Source: Hydractinia symbiolongicarpus
Taxonomy: Eukaryota; Cnidaria; Hydrozoa; Anthoathecata; Hydractiniidae
Length of the DNA: 60,000 nucleotides
Direction: 5' to 3'
Assembly: GCF_029227915.1 (NCBI RefSeq)
Contig: NC_079878.1
Span: 24,269,501 to 24,329,500 of the forward strand
Part shown: one piece after another, positions 22,807 to 34,500 of the stretch
How the letters are laid out: every line of letters begins with the position of its first letter
Numbering within the stretch: position 1 is the first letter of the stretch
Notes under the pieces: generated by a model
Told to the model about the DNA's origin: nothing
Databases searched by the model: none
Seen by the model: only the letters and a program-made list of their open reading frames with translations
Translations under genes and position numbers: made by a program

Positions 22807-23959
22807 TTTATATAACTATTGTGTTGTCAAGTGTAGTTACCCAAGTGTATTTAGTGTAAAAATTGATTTCTCAGTTCATTTGTTCACTTGAAGTCACTGA
22901 GGTGATCACACTTTTTTCAATGTCAAGAAAAGTTTAAATAATTTTTCAACAAGTCTATTTAAATTCTAATCAAGTTTATTTTTCAAAGCTCTCACACTTG
23001 GCAAGCTGGTGCGTTATATAATTTATAAATATTTGTTATATTTCCTTAGTCAATTTTTGAATATTCACAACATATATTTTCTTATATATTGTAGTTAGAA
23101 CACATCGTTACAAGCATCAAGAGCGTGACCAAAACTTGTCTTTTTTGGTTAACCCTACAAGATATAAGGCGATGGATGTGTATGGAATACACGTGTGTAT
23201 TTTGTTGCACATTTACTGCGTAACTAATATAATCTGTGGTATTGTAGACCGTTAGGGTGTAGTACTATCTCTGGAATATTAAATAATGTAGTTGAACTTC
23301 TTAGTGACAACTTTTGCTTCCTCTTTTTTCAAGTAAACTAGCTTATTTTGTTCAGATTTTTCTGCTCTTCAAGACGGTCTAAATCGTTTTTTGAAAAAAA
23401 AAACAAAGTCAAAATTATGCAAGAAAATCTATATTAAAATACCCGTATACGTCTGTCTGTCTGTCACGCAAAATGATAGATTAGTTGCGCGAGTAGCGCG
23501 ACGCACGCAATGCGGTAGTATGGTAAAAAGGACGGGAGAACCCCCGGATTTTTCCACGGGCTTAACGACTAGTGCAAAAAAATTTGACTTTTTGAAAAAT
23601 TATTATTGGGCGTGTTTTTCCATAGCGAGATGTGTCTGCTAAATGATTTATTTTTTAACAAAAGGTTAATGGAGAGGCTATAAACAGCTTAAAAAAATTT
23701 AAAATATGACCACATTTGAACCTTAATAAAAAATCGTGCCATATAATAACTAATGAATAATGCAAGGCTTTTCGAGATACGCGACGTCAAGTTTGATACA
23801 TAAAAATAAAAAGAAGCCGGCAGCAAATCATAATGGTGATATATTGTTCAAGGTAGGTACCTAAAATGGCAATTTTTTTCTCGATATTTTCAACTTTAAA
23901 ATATGGTGTGACAACGAGAATGCACTAAAGTATAAAATCTGCAGAAGTCATTTTGTATG
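22807..23959. other. Stretch without gene; repeat-like block inside
   Basis: AT-rich flanks around a GC-richer block at about 23440-23600 (ACGTCTGTCTGTCTGTCACG, GCGCGAGTAGCGCGACGCAC) that looks like an interspersed repeat. No coding family was recognised. Confidence 0.45.
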
Positions 23960-24213
23960 TCTGATGTTGAAGAAGTCACACGTGACTTTCCAAAACCTCC
24001 CGCTTCCTCAAAACTATGACCGGGAGTTAAATGGTAATTCGAGGGCTCCACTAGGATTGACTGAGTTGAGTGTTTGTGGATGTCGTGGAGATTGCAGTAC
24101 ATGTGTAAATGTTTCAACTGGTCAAATTACGAGAATTGCAAAAGTGGTGAAAAAGAACTTGACACTGACTCAGATTGGTCTGATGAAGATAATTTCGATA
24201 ACTAGCTGCATAT
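23960..24213 (+). pseudogene. Cys-rich C-terminal protein fragment
   Basis: First frame: LPLPQNYDRE then LTELSVCGCRGDCS. After a frame change near 24100 the other frame gives CKCFNWSNYENCKSGEKELD and an acidic end DSDWSDEDNFDN-stop at 24211-24213. Together this is a CxC...C...CKC...C cluster plus acidic C-terminus. It resembles Cys-rich tails of invertebrate element-associated proteins. No certain family. Probably one broken exon. Confidence 0.45.
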
Positions 24214-24348
24214 TTAATTTTTGTTGCTAGGGTTTATTATTTTTGTTCCTTTTTCAAGAATGTTTGATCTCAACAGAGACTGCTTCACCCCGATCAGACC
24301 TCTGATCATGGAGGGCGAGTATAATGCGTGTAAGTCATATAGAAGAAG

Positions 24349-24589
24349 AGCTACTTTGTTTATCACTAACATACTGCCAAGCACTATTCTCTGTTAAGAA
24401 TGAAATACGGATGTGGTATGATAAATATTCACCTATATGTATACACAACACCCGGATAAACTAATTGAGTTCATCGCTAACATATTGCCGCACGCAGTGT
24501 AGTGGGTTCGTCTGCGGCTCTCAGTTTTGGGGACCGCGGATCGAATCCCGCTCACTGCTTGGCAGTATGTTAGTGATGAACAAAGTAGT
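24349..24589. repeat. Inverted repeat enclosing a tRNA-like core
   Basis: Arms of about 33 bp at 24349-24383 and 24556-24589 match at 32 of 33 positions when one is reverse-complemented (core CACTAACATACTGCCAAGCA). A third, diverged copy of the arm (TCATCGCTAACATATTGCCG) lies at 24472-24491. The layout suggests a foldback or an inverted duplication of one short element. Confidence 0.7.
24494..24558 (+). ncRNA. tRNA-like 65-nt sequence (SINE-head or tRNA relic)
   Basis: Ends GCAGTG and CACTGC pair as a 6-bp acceptor-like stem. GCGGATCGAATCCCGC forms a T-arm with a TCGAAT loop and nearly fits a pol III B box (GGTTCGANTCC). No good anticodon arm and only a weak A box, so it is not a functional tRNA gene. 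A tRNA-derived SINE fragment is the best reading. Confidence 0.3.
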
Positions 24590-25540
24590 TTTTCCATCCA
24601 TATCGCGCAAAAACTTGATATTGATCGTGGTTTTGCCGAAGCTGAAGCCTTAAGTAGACCAAGATCTACTCACGTTTACTCCTTGCCTGTTTGTCAGAAA
24701 ACGCTGGATGCACCGGTGTATAAAGTGTTAGCAATTGGCACCTACTATCGGTATCTGCAAAACCAGGTAATTTCTTCAGATTATTCCTCATAACATAACA
24801 ATATCGTTAAATATTAGTTTCTTAATTGTCGCACCTATAGAAGTTGCACCATTGTCGGCCCAGCGTGTGAGGGCGTGAAAGGTAAAAGGCAGAGACCAGC
24901 AGTACAAATTTTCGATTTCTGTTTCGGCTTTGTCTCTTGATCGCTCAATATTTATCACATAACATGAGACCATTAGCGGAAAGCGAGCTGGCGAAAGAAT
25001 GCAAAAAATTTTAGGCAACATGCAATTTATATAGGGAAATATATATTTAATTAGTCGAAATGTTTTCGGCTCTTTCCTTTAAGTGGTTAAATTAGATACT
25101 TCGTTATTGTTTTCTTGAGACTTGATTACATTGTGCTATTGTATAGGATCATTGTAACATGTCACTAGGCAATTTGAGGATCATTAAAAGAAGAACTTGA
25201 AGGCCTCAGTTCTATGCTCTTTAAGAGGGTTTTTTGGCAGTATTTAAGATTAAAATGTCCTTCTTTTGTTCCTATGAATTGCAATGCACAGTTTTCTTAA
25301 GATTTTTTTAAATTATTTTTTCACTGTGTCATGCAGCACGTAGTTTTCAAGTTTCAAATGAAATTCTGATACGGTATCTAAGGTAAAATGATATATTATC
25401 CTTTAATTTGTTGCCAAAAAAGTGGCATTTGTATCCAGCTCAGAGTAACTCTATTTCTAATGCATAGTGTTAAAATTCTAATATTACGCTTTTAATGACA
25501 GCACCAGACAAGCACATCAGTGATATTTTTGTTTGCAGAA
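24590..25540. other. Stretch without recognisable gene
   Basis: 24620-24780 reads as a plus-strand protein-like segment (PRSTHVYSLPVCQKTLDAPV) followed by GTAATT, a possible exon end, but no family is recognised. The remainder is AT-rich and empty to the eye. Confidence 0.35.
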
Positions 25541-25544
25541 TTTA

Positions 25545-25760
25545 GCGAGTCTATGATGAGTGTTTCTCAGTTTCCTCCAGAAATTGTGTTAGAGCAGCAA
25601 TTCAGGTTAAAGGAATAGTTAGACATTTAGGTAGTCATTTTACCTGTGCAATAAACAGTAACGAAAACTGGATACTGATAGATGATTTGAATGATAGCTG
25701 CAATTTATTCAACTCATTAGATAGCCTGTATTCAATCATTAGATAGTCTGTATTCAAGTA
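25545..25760 (+). pseudogene. USP (C19) deubiquitinase His-box fragment
   Basis: Frames overlapping at 25545-25740 give FPPEIVLEQQFRLK then GIVRHLGSHFTCAIN and NWILIDDL. The His in HLGSHFTC and the Trp/Asp-Asp strand correspond to the catalytic His region and C-terminal strands of USP cysteine proteases. No Cys box was found upstream in the window. It differs from the minus-strand USP family elsewhere here, which has INHSGNLNNGHY. It lies on the same strand 0.2 kb upstream of the first coding text of the HECT gene, and low-complexity protein-like text continues between them (25800-25940). Confidence 0.55.
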
Positions 25761-26017
25761 ACTCCAGTGGTTCGGTTTTTTAAATATATTTATATATAAA
25801 TACACGTACGAAGACAATGCCTCGAATAATCAGAGTCAGAACTTTAATACTTTTACGGATATTCAGGAGCTCCAAGATATAAATTTATTAAAAAAACATA
25901 TAAAAACATGTAAAAAAAGTATTTGATCCTAAACAAAACAATTTGAAAAATACTTCTTCTCACAATGTCGGAACTGAAAATATTCCAGAAAGTAAGAAAA
26001 GTAAGCCTATTTACGAT

Positions 26018-26121
26018 GGCCCTGAGGTGTCACTGGGCCCTGAGGTGTCACTGGGTCCTTCCCAATTTTCACTCAGACCTTCCCAATTTTTAACTCAGAC
26101 CTTCCCAATTTTTAACTCAGA
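26018..26121. repeat. Two short tandem repeats near the HECT 5' region
   Basis: GGCCCTGAGGTGTCACTG is repeated at 26018-26035 and 26036-26053. Then a 21-22 bp unit CCTTCCCAATTTTTAACTCAGA occurs about three times (26057-26121). Confidence 0.8.
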
Positions 26122-26194
26122 CCATCTCATTTTCAACCAGACCTTCTTTGATTTCACAGCGCCGAGGACCTACAAAAACTTTCAAAGTTAGACC

Positions 26195-28697
26195 CAGACC
26201 GTTTGAATGCCAGAACACGTTGGAGGAGAATCGCGATGTAACATACAAATATAAACACACGTGAAGGGAACAGCAGAATGGGATTTTTAGCAAATAGATA
26301 ATGGTTGGTGAAAATAAGAGGAAAACAGAAGCAAGATTAAATGGTTTAATACTTAAAATCAGGAGGAAGGGACAAAATGAACGAAAAGTTGAAGAAAGGA
26401 AGGTATTTTTTTACTCTAATCTAAGTTTACTACCAAGCTTTTGGTATTTGCATGTCGTCATGAATTTATAGCACAAGTCAAGTAGGTATGCATGTCTGAA
26501 ATTCTCCTTATATTATGTAGCTATAGGGTGACTAATAGCTTAAGTCTGTAACAAGTGTATCAGGCGAAAAAACGTGAAAAATTAACTCCCAGGTATCTAG
26601 CTACCACAAAATTGTAAGCTTTTGATCCTTTTTTAAACAAATTTTATTGCAATGTAGCTATATGGAGAACTTCTTGACATTCTAGGTTCATGTTCGGTGG
26701 AAAAGATTCGATGTTGAAAAAGGCCGTGCTGTTATTGTGTCTCAAAAAAACGGTGGTGGTTATAGGTTCATAATGGTGGAGGACAACATACTGTTATCCG
26801 CAATTAAGGAACGAGCAGAGAGATTATTCTTTTCAAATGAAGGAAAATGTTATTTCGGAGAAACAATCGATGAATGTTTTACAACTCTGACTAACTCTGC
26901 TGATGAACCACTTGACGAAAATTTGTCCTTAACAGACTATTTAAACAACAATGGTTTGTATTTGTCAAAGATGTACCTTGTTTTGAATACCAGAAAACGA
27001 GAAGATGCAAGTCCTCCAAGTAATTCTATGTTTGGATTTGATTGTGATGATGCTCACAACTTACCACTTCCCATTCCTAATTTGGATTTTGGAAATGACT
27101 TCTTGGTTGCAGAAGAAGATGATCAGCAGATTGTTGACGTTCCTGGTAAGTACAACAGCCTCAGAAAATTTAAAAGTACTTGGTACAGTAGTCTGATATA
27201 ATTTCGTTCGATATAATTTGTGTCGTATGCTAATTTGTCTGGATAGAACAGATTTTATTCGGCCGTAGGTAATTTTGGTCTTATTTCCCAAGGAATTTTC
27301 TTTTGAAAATTGGTCTGAATCCATAAAAAAACCTACACACAATGTATATACAGTTAAAGTTTATATTTTTAGAAACTGTACCAAATCCTGGTTTCCATGG
27401 TAATAACATAGTCGATTTGGAATCTGGAATTGTACCTGACCATCAAAACGATAATAATCCCAATTTTGAATTTGAAGCTGGTACAAATCATCATGATAAT
27501 TCTGTCATCAATTTGGTATACGAAGGTAACCCTAACTAAGTTGATAACCTCGTAGATTTGGAATCTCCAGCCACCTTAAACCATCGTGACACAACTGAGG
27601 ATTTGTCATCCCACGCTAGCTCTAGCCACGCTAATTTGGAACCAGATAGCAACGATGTAAATTTGGTTCTTTCTGATGATATTAAAACTATCAAAGTTCA
27701 TAGGTTGCGCTTGAAGGAAGATATGATCAACGGCTTCAAACAAATAATGGAAAACGATAAAATAAAGTTCACAATTATTGATCCACGAGGAGAAGAAGAA
27801 AGTGGCGTTGGTATTGGAGTTGACAGAGATTTGTATACATCTTTTTGGATGGAGGTTGCTGATTCTCTCTGTATTGGAACATCAGAAAGGGTACCTTTCA
27901 TAAGGCATGATTTATACTTTGAGGAATGGGAATCAATTGGAAAAATACTGAAACATGGATACACCAAAACTGGATATTTTCCAATTTTTTTAGCCAAAGC
28001 TTTTGTTACGTATTGTTTATTTGGGGGACACACCGCTCTCTAATGATCTGCTCATGGAATCTTTTTTAAACTTTGTGTGGATGGATGCATCATTATTAAA
28101 TTATTATTAAAAGAAGCCCTGAAAACCACTAATCAAGGAATATACAAGGACGAGGATTTCATAGATCTTCTAGACCGCTACAACTGTAGATCCAGTGTTA
28201 ATCCACTCAATGTTTATGGAGTTGTTCTTGAACTTGCACAGCAAAAAATAATACAAAAACCGTTCATCATGGTTTGCAGTTGTGCGAAAACACTACAATG
28301 TTTAAAAGAATATGAAGAATTTTCATCAATATATTTCTTGAAAAACTTTTACGATGCTGTTACACCTTCCACCAAAAAAGTTATAAAACTATTCGTTGCA
28401 GATCCGAAGACAGAAGGACAACGATGTTGTTACAAATATTTGCTTCAATATGTTCGTGGGCTTGACAAAACTGATCTTGTGAAATTGTTGCGATTTTTGA
28501 CAGGTTCAGACATAATTTTATGCAGAAAAATAGATGTGTCATTTGTTGAAATGGGTGAAAATGCTGCCAGAAGACCAATTGCGCATACGTGTGCGCCTTT
28601 ATTGGAACTGCCGTATTCGTACCGCAATTTTTGTGAACTCTGGGAAGAATTCCAGAATATCTTGCGGGTGGATAGCTGGGGAACTGATTTTACTTGA
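26195..28697 (+). pseudogene. HECT-type E3 ubiquitin ligase (G2E3/HECT-like), lesioned multi-exon copy
   Basis: Exons end at 26402 (VGENKRKTEARLNG, NERKVEERK), run 26686-27145 (VHVRWKRFDVEKGRA, then a Ser/acidic stretch) and 27373-28697. The introns, 26403-26685 and 27146-27372, are clean GT-AG. The HECT domain begins near 27700 (HRLRLKEDMINGFKQIM) and includes GVGIGVDRDLYTSFW, ERVPFIRHDLYFEEWESIGK, LLDRYNCRS and PIAHTCAPLLELP. The catalytic Cys is the codon at 28590-28592, which in this class takes ubiquitin from an E2. Lesions: in-frame TAA at 27537-27539 and frame changes near 28030 and 28090. The tail DSWGTDFT-stop is intact. It is convergent with the integrase at 29302-30150, so it may be element cargo rather than a host gene. 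Confidence 0.85.
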
Positions 28698-28894
28698 TAT
28701 CATATACTGTATGTATTTACCTGATATTTTTATATAGTTTTAAATTACGTTCTTTTTTTGCTTAATTCAGAAACCTTCAGAAATAGTTGAGAGCAAAACG
28801 TTATATAAACATGACAGTGCACATATTTTATTTTGCTATTAGGAGTGTGTTTGAAATTGGATCATGTTATCATTTTATACAGGCAGTTACAGCA

Positions 28895-29098
28895 GTGTTC
28901 TGTACAAACTTGACGATTTCTATTTGGACACTTCACATAGAAACTATTTTATAAAGTTTTGTTATATATAAACTTGGAGATTTTTACTTGGATTTTTTAT
29001 ATGAGTTAGAGTTTTGTTCTATTTAAACTTGGAGATTTTTACATGATATTTCATATGAGTTAGAGTTTTGTTCTATATAAACTTGGAGATTTTTTCAC
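28895..29098. repeat. Tandem repeat, about 55-bp unit, 3-4 copies
   Basis: AAACTTGGAGATTTTTACTT-like units recur at 28971, 29026 and 29080 with GAGTTAGAGTTTTGTTCTAT between. A weaker unit (AAACTTGACGATTTC) precedes at about 28911. It lies in the gap between the HECT gene and the integrase. Confidence 0.85.
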
Positions 29099-29301
29099 GG
29101 AATGACTGAATTAGAATCCCTTACTGGTTAAGTGGACTATAATTTGGTAATTCACGGCATACGTGTGGTGTGTTGTACCATTTATATTTCTGAGCAGCAT
29201 GTTTTTTTGTTCGAAAGACAGCATAAATAAAAGAAAAATGGCATATCTTTTTTCTGGAAAACAAACTAAGTAAACTGTTCATAAAGAATTAGTTCAACTG
29301 T

Positions 29302-30150
29302 TCATGAATATTCTGCAATTTTTTGAATAAGGTACGCATACAAATTGAAACAGCCTTCGAAATTATCTGGCACGTTCCAACCATCTTGAGCCATCAAAGT
29401 GGTAGCAAATTCACCAAATTCGTCAGAAAAATCTTCCACTGTACGTATCGAAATACTTGAAAATTCTGAAACCTCGTCTAAATCGACATCTTTCAAAAAA
29501 TTCGTTCCTCCGTGAAATGAGGCAAAAAATACATTGTATTGGGTCTTCCATTTGGTCCGCCATTTTTAGATTTGGAAATTAGATGTTGATTCCATTCCTG
29601 TTTTACGGTTCGTATTTCTTCACGGATAAGGCGCATAAAGCAAAATCTTGCACAATCGAGTAAAACAGCGTCTGAGGGATCGTACAAATCTCTATCCACA
29701 AGGTCTTTGAAGAAGAAAACCCACCAACCAGGACGGTCTCGACGCAGTTTAGACCAATATGCCTATATACGTTGATTAACTGGTGAAGATACAATAGATA
29801 ATGTATCCAAGGCTTCACAATCCCCATTACTATCGCGTAGGGATATATGTATAGGCTCGATAAGGGAATGCTCTGTACTGTCGTCAGCCTTAATTTTGTT
29901 TGGAATTCCCTTCAATTGCGTTATAGCTTCCAGGTAGTATCTTGCTATCAACTCTGGCACCTTGTTACTTGATGATACCTCTAACCAAATGAGTCTGCGT
30001 GAGTAGCCGTCAATGCATCCGTTAGGGTTATATACCGTCATGTTATCACATGCGGAAAAATAAAGATGAACTTCTCTTTGTGTTACTTCTTTTTTAGGGT
30101 TAAATAATTGCATATTCGCCCTATTGACACTTTCTCCAGTAATAACTACT
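29302..30150 (-). pseudogene. IS3EU-like DDE (rve) integrase
   Basis: 30113-29493 is one frame broken by a single stop. NGCIDGYSRRLIWLEV gives the first Asp, IKADDSTEHSL the second and VNQRI-stop-AYWSKLRRDR the third position. The TAG (29763-29765) falls at the expected catalytic Glu, 40 residues after the second Asp, consistent with GAG to TAG. WWVFFFKDLVDRDLYDP, RLIREEIRTVKQEWNQH and NGRPNTMYFLP follow, then a frame change near 29517. The last frame runs FLKDVDLDEVSEF to a stop near 29302. Order and motifs match the eukaryotic IS3-like integrase family in which NQRIERLW is conserved. It would have catalysed DNA integration. Converges on the HECT gene across about 600 bp. Confidence 0.8.
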
Positions 30151-31616
30151 AGGAAGTTTAAAGGAGCCAGAAATCGTTTTTCCGTTAAAGTCTGGTTTCC
30201 AATAGGTAGCGAAGCGGTCGCTTATTTTGAAACTCTGTATTCTGATTGATTAGTGTCATGAATCTGCGGCGCAAAAGTGAAAACTTGTTTCAACAATAGT
30301 TCGCCTGGGTGGGGGTATGTGCACTGGGTAAAAAGGGGCAAGTCTCTAACTCTGTAATTTTGCTATAATAGCTAATTTCTTATTAATTCACCTACCAAAC
30401 ACCAATTCGGTTGTATTTTCTGGACAGTAAAAGAGATGAGGTCTTGTACCTCGTTACCAAGCCTTGCGGTCATAGCCTTTTGTTAAGGTTATATATTTTG
30501 AGAATTTTTTTTTTTCGGGAAACATTTTTACCAATTTGAAAAAAGATTTTCACCATTTTGAAAGAGATTTTCACTTATTTCGGGAAAGATTTTTTGCACC
30601 TATCGGCTTCCGTACAATGCAGTGTTTGTTCTAAAGCTTCGCCCATCAAAATACAGATTAATTTGTTTGTGGTCGTTGTAAGGCGACTCCAATTTAATTC
30701 GTTGTTCTACGGGCCCGACCGACCCTAATTTTCACAAAAACAAAAAAATAATAATATCAAGCAAAAATTTTTAAAGAAAAAAAAGTTTTTTTATTTTAAG
30801 GCAGGCTGATACACATCGTTCGTAGCAAAGAATTAGCATGATACGATATCCATTGAGAAAGAAATGTCGAGCCAAGCCAACGACGACGCACGAAATTGAC
30901 ACTTTTTTAAATGAATGCACATTTTTTTTTGTTTAACAATTGAGTCTCGTGACAGTTGTTTTTTGTTCTCTTTCATCACAACGGTGGAGTGTTTGTTTTG
31001 AATAGGGGGAAAATGTTTTTCATATCGAACGTTTATAGAAAGTTTGTCAACGTTACGAAGAGAAAAATGTCAAACTCACTTTGAGTTTGACATTTGGCAG
31101 TATCTATTAAAAGGCAAAGTAACATCATAAAAAGAGCGAAATTATTTGTATTGAGCATGAGAAAAACTTTGTAGATACCTTGACCTCCATTTACGAAAAA
31201 GAAGAGGAAAATGTTGTGGTGAGAAAAGTTTTGTATCGGTTGCTTTTTTTGAACTCAAATCATATATCGATGTTAGCTAGATTTTTTTTTTATTTCTGTC
31301 GTTTGTATTTGTTATTACAACAAACAACATTTATTCTTGCTAGCCACTACACTTTGTATTTGTTTGTTTGATAAAAATTACTGTACAGCCTAATCTGAAA
31401 ATAAATCGCAACTTGAATACAGGCGGTAAATTTTACTCCTGGTCTTTGTAAAGTGCGAAGGCTTTAAGTATGAATCAATTGGTATTTTAATAACCAATTG
31501 CTTCCCTTTGTAGGTCACCATCTACAGTACGAGTACGAAAGATTGTACTAACCACATTGTTCCGTTAAATTCTCCAGCAAAACTAATTTGCAATCAGTTT
31601 GGATGCAATGCCATTT
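30151..31616. other. Stretch without recognisable gene
   Basis: 30151-30260 may hold more upstream integrase text. 30490-30600 has repeated GAAAAAGATTTTCACC-like text. The rest is AT-rich with frames that show no domain (for example 31180-31371). Confidence 0.45.
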
Positions 31617-34500
31617 TGATGAAAAAGGTTTACAATACAGCAAGTTGCACTGAAGTATCTTGTCTACAGGGACAGTGGATGTAAATAAAATTGGGATTAG
31701 GCTCCCAGAAGAAGGTGCTGAATACACTTTCTTGCTTATTACAAGCATGAGTACTGTCCAACTTAGACGTATAACTATTCTCTGAGAAAATCATAAAGAG
31801 AAAAACAATCCTTTAATCACAAACAATACGACAAAAGACAGAACTAACAACATATACGGACTGGTTACAGAACGACACGTAATGCATTCACAGGTCTGTC
31901 TGAGAATTCGAAAAAGCTTCATTCGGTACTAAAAACAGCCGAAAAAATGCAAAGGATAAACTTTATAACGACGTTGTTAACTTATTGGACGCTTACAACG
32001 TTAAGTTTTCCAGTGGAAATGTTAATTCCTTTGAAAAATTACTCGTAAAAAATTTGAGTGATGTTTTGTGGGACATAACATCACAAGTATTTTACTGATT
32101 GCGGGAATCCGATTCCTGAAACATATAAACCATTCGGGAATTTGAATGACTTTGTTACTAAAAAAGTTGCGAAACCTCGACTATCTGCAAAAGACCTGAA
32201 TCAAATGATTGAATATCTGTCATGTAACCTCACCCACCCATGGCTCTGTTAAACTGACTTTATTTTATTACACCAAGTTTTAGTTAAATTAGTTGGCGCC
32301 TGTAAAAACATTGTGCGCCATATGGACAAAAATTTAGAATCCAGTGCCAAAAAACATAGACAGATTTTCCCACTGCGTGATCCTAAAAATAACAGTATTA
32401 CTAAGAGTCAAGGCATGTTATGTAGAATTAGACAACGCTCTCACTATGCTGGAGCTTTATCAACCATTTCAATTGTGTAAATTTGAGCCAAAAGATCGCT
32501 ATGCAAGATGTCATTGGGTCGAAGGACTACAGTTAAGTAGTCCTATTTGGCTACTAAAACCGCACAGGAGAAGAAGAAGTCCTCGGTAGCAGATTTTATT
32601 ATGAAATGCCAAATGTGTTATCTGACTTGAGATCGCTAAATGGAGATCTTCAATCGACAAAGTTCGAATTATTGAAGATGAAGTTACTATAATCTTCAAT
32701 GAGTATCAGACAGCTGTTTACGAGAGAAGACACAGGACGTAGCATATTTGCCTTTTGCTATTAGTATCAGAAAGCTAGTAGAAAGAGTGAAGAAATGAAG
32801 ACCCGGTATCCTCATACCATCAAAAAAATGGGTACGACTACAGTTTTTTCTAGGAAATCCTTATCATAAATCAGCAATGAAACACACAGGTCGTTTTGAT
32901 ATCAAATACATCGTTCGACGGCGTCAGATGCGTAGTGATCACCCTGATTCGAAGTATGCATATGTGTACAACACATTTTTAAAAGAGTTTGCAGTAAAAC
33001 TTGTTTTTATGAATGACAAAGCAACTGTTCCGGTGGATGAGCCTATGCATGATATCTCGACGTCCGTACGAAGTCACAATCGATCACTAGGTGTACAAGA
33101 TGTTGTCATAGGTGCTTTGGATCATGATTGGAAAGTGTGTGGACTCGTTTCATCTGTAGCCCTCGTTTGTGATATCCCTGAATCATCGAGCGATTCGTTC
33201 ATTACTGGAAAACCATGTCAAAACAAAGGAAAAAAATTCAAAAAGTCTGACCTCTTGTTCGTTCCAATTACTCAACTGATGGAATCAACAGCAATAAGGA
33301 AATCATGCTCTTGTTTTCTGATGGTAGAGGCGACCATAACATCACTTTTGTAACAACACAAATATCTTTAATTGCTTTATTTTTACAGTTAGACATCGAC
33401 ATGTTAATTGCTTTGAGATGCTGTCCAACACAAAGTTGGGTCAATTCTGCTGAGAGAATTATGTCACTTCTCAATATTGCGCTTCAGAATTGTGCCTTGG
33501 GATAGGCATGAATAGCATGAATCTTTTGAGTAATGTTAGTACCAGAACCGAAGGACTGGAAGAAGCGTTTACTGACGCCATGAAACCAGTCACTGACCTA
33601 GTCAATGAAAGATTTAAGTCAATGTCATTAAAAAAAAGAGCATACAGTGTGAAGAAGCTGCAACTGACGCAGCAATCAATGGACTGAAGAATCAATCATG
33701 CTGATCGACCCAACTATCGATATCTCGAAATCCGCTCATGCTGCATAAAAGAACTGTCATCACTATACGGAGTTTGACAAAAAGAACTGTAACACTATAC
33801 GGAGTTAACGAAAAGCACTGTCAATCTACTCGCTATTGCTTTCAAGTGACAAAATGTAAAGATTCGGAATGTCCGTTTTGCTCGATCAGGCAGCCAATTC
33901 GTTTTCAAGAGGAAATATTTGATGCTCTATCGTTTATCCCGGATCCTGTCCTAGACTCATCGAAAGAACACTATCAGTCATTCCAGACATTGTATGGAAC
34001 TACCACCACCTCTGAAAAAGATCGTCCTCCTCTGATTTTCTCGTTGCAATCTACAGAGATTGACAAAAAGAACCAATCACTATTAATATCGCAACGAGTG
34101 CGATTGAAGATAAATTGAACCAACTGCCTGAAACCATGATGTATCTTCTCCGTATCAAAGCTCAATCATGGATAACTTGTGCGCATTAAAACAGTACAAC
34201 ACGATGTCTGTGGTTTGCCGCTTTTCCATGACGGTATTAAATACCATTCTGCTATAATAGTACGAATGTCGATGTCATGCGAGAAGTCGGATATGGAATC
34301 ACATACTATGCATCAAAAAGTGTGACCTTTCCAGACGTGTGCTTCTATTGTGGTGGAAGATCTGGGACATCTTTAAGCACTTGCGGCAAGATAACAAAAT
34401 TAAGAACACAATTCGCAAAGGTTCGACTCATTTATACGCGCTGCATCGCAGAATGGAAGGAGCTAGCAACATGGGGCCCTTAAAATGTAATCAAAACGTT
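31617..34500 (+). pseudogene. Unnamed DDE-like transposase family (element C), long relic
   Basis: One decayed gene can be followed in order: IRLPEEGAEYTFLLITSMST (31690), DCGNPIPETYKPFGNLNDF (32100), LNQMIEYLSCNLTHPW, DKNLESSAKKHRQIFPLRD (32320), CHWVEGLQ (32510), the frame 32877-33353 with VFMNDKATVPVDEP and VALVCDIPESSS, then 33305-33505 with LLFSDGRGDHNITF and SAERIMSLLNIALQN. 33738-34118 gives KHCQSTRYCFQVTKC and LSFIPDPVLDS, and 34277-34483 ends in Cys pairs (CFYCGGRSG, TCG, CIAEW). FSDGRGDH and the Glu in AERIMS fit a DDE/RNase H-like core, and the Cys-rich tail suggests zinc binding. I associate the signature with repeated uncharacterised proteins of cnidarian genomes and know no established name. 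Many frameshifts. Confidence 0.6.
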
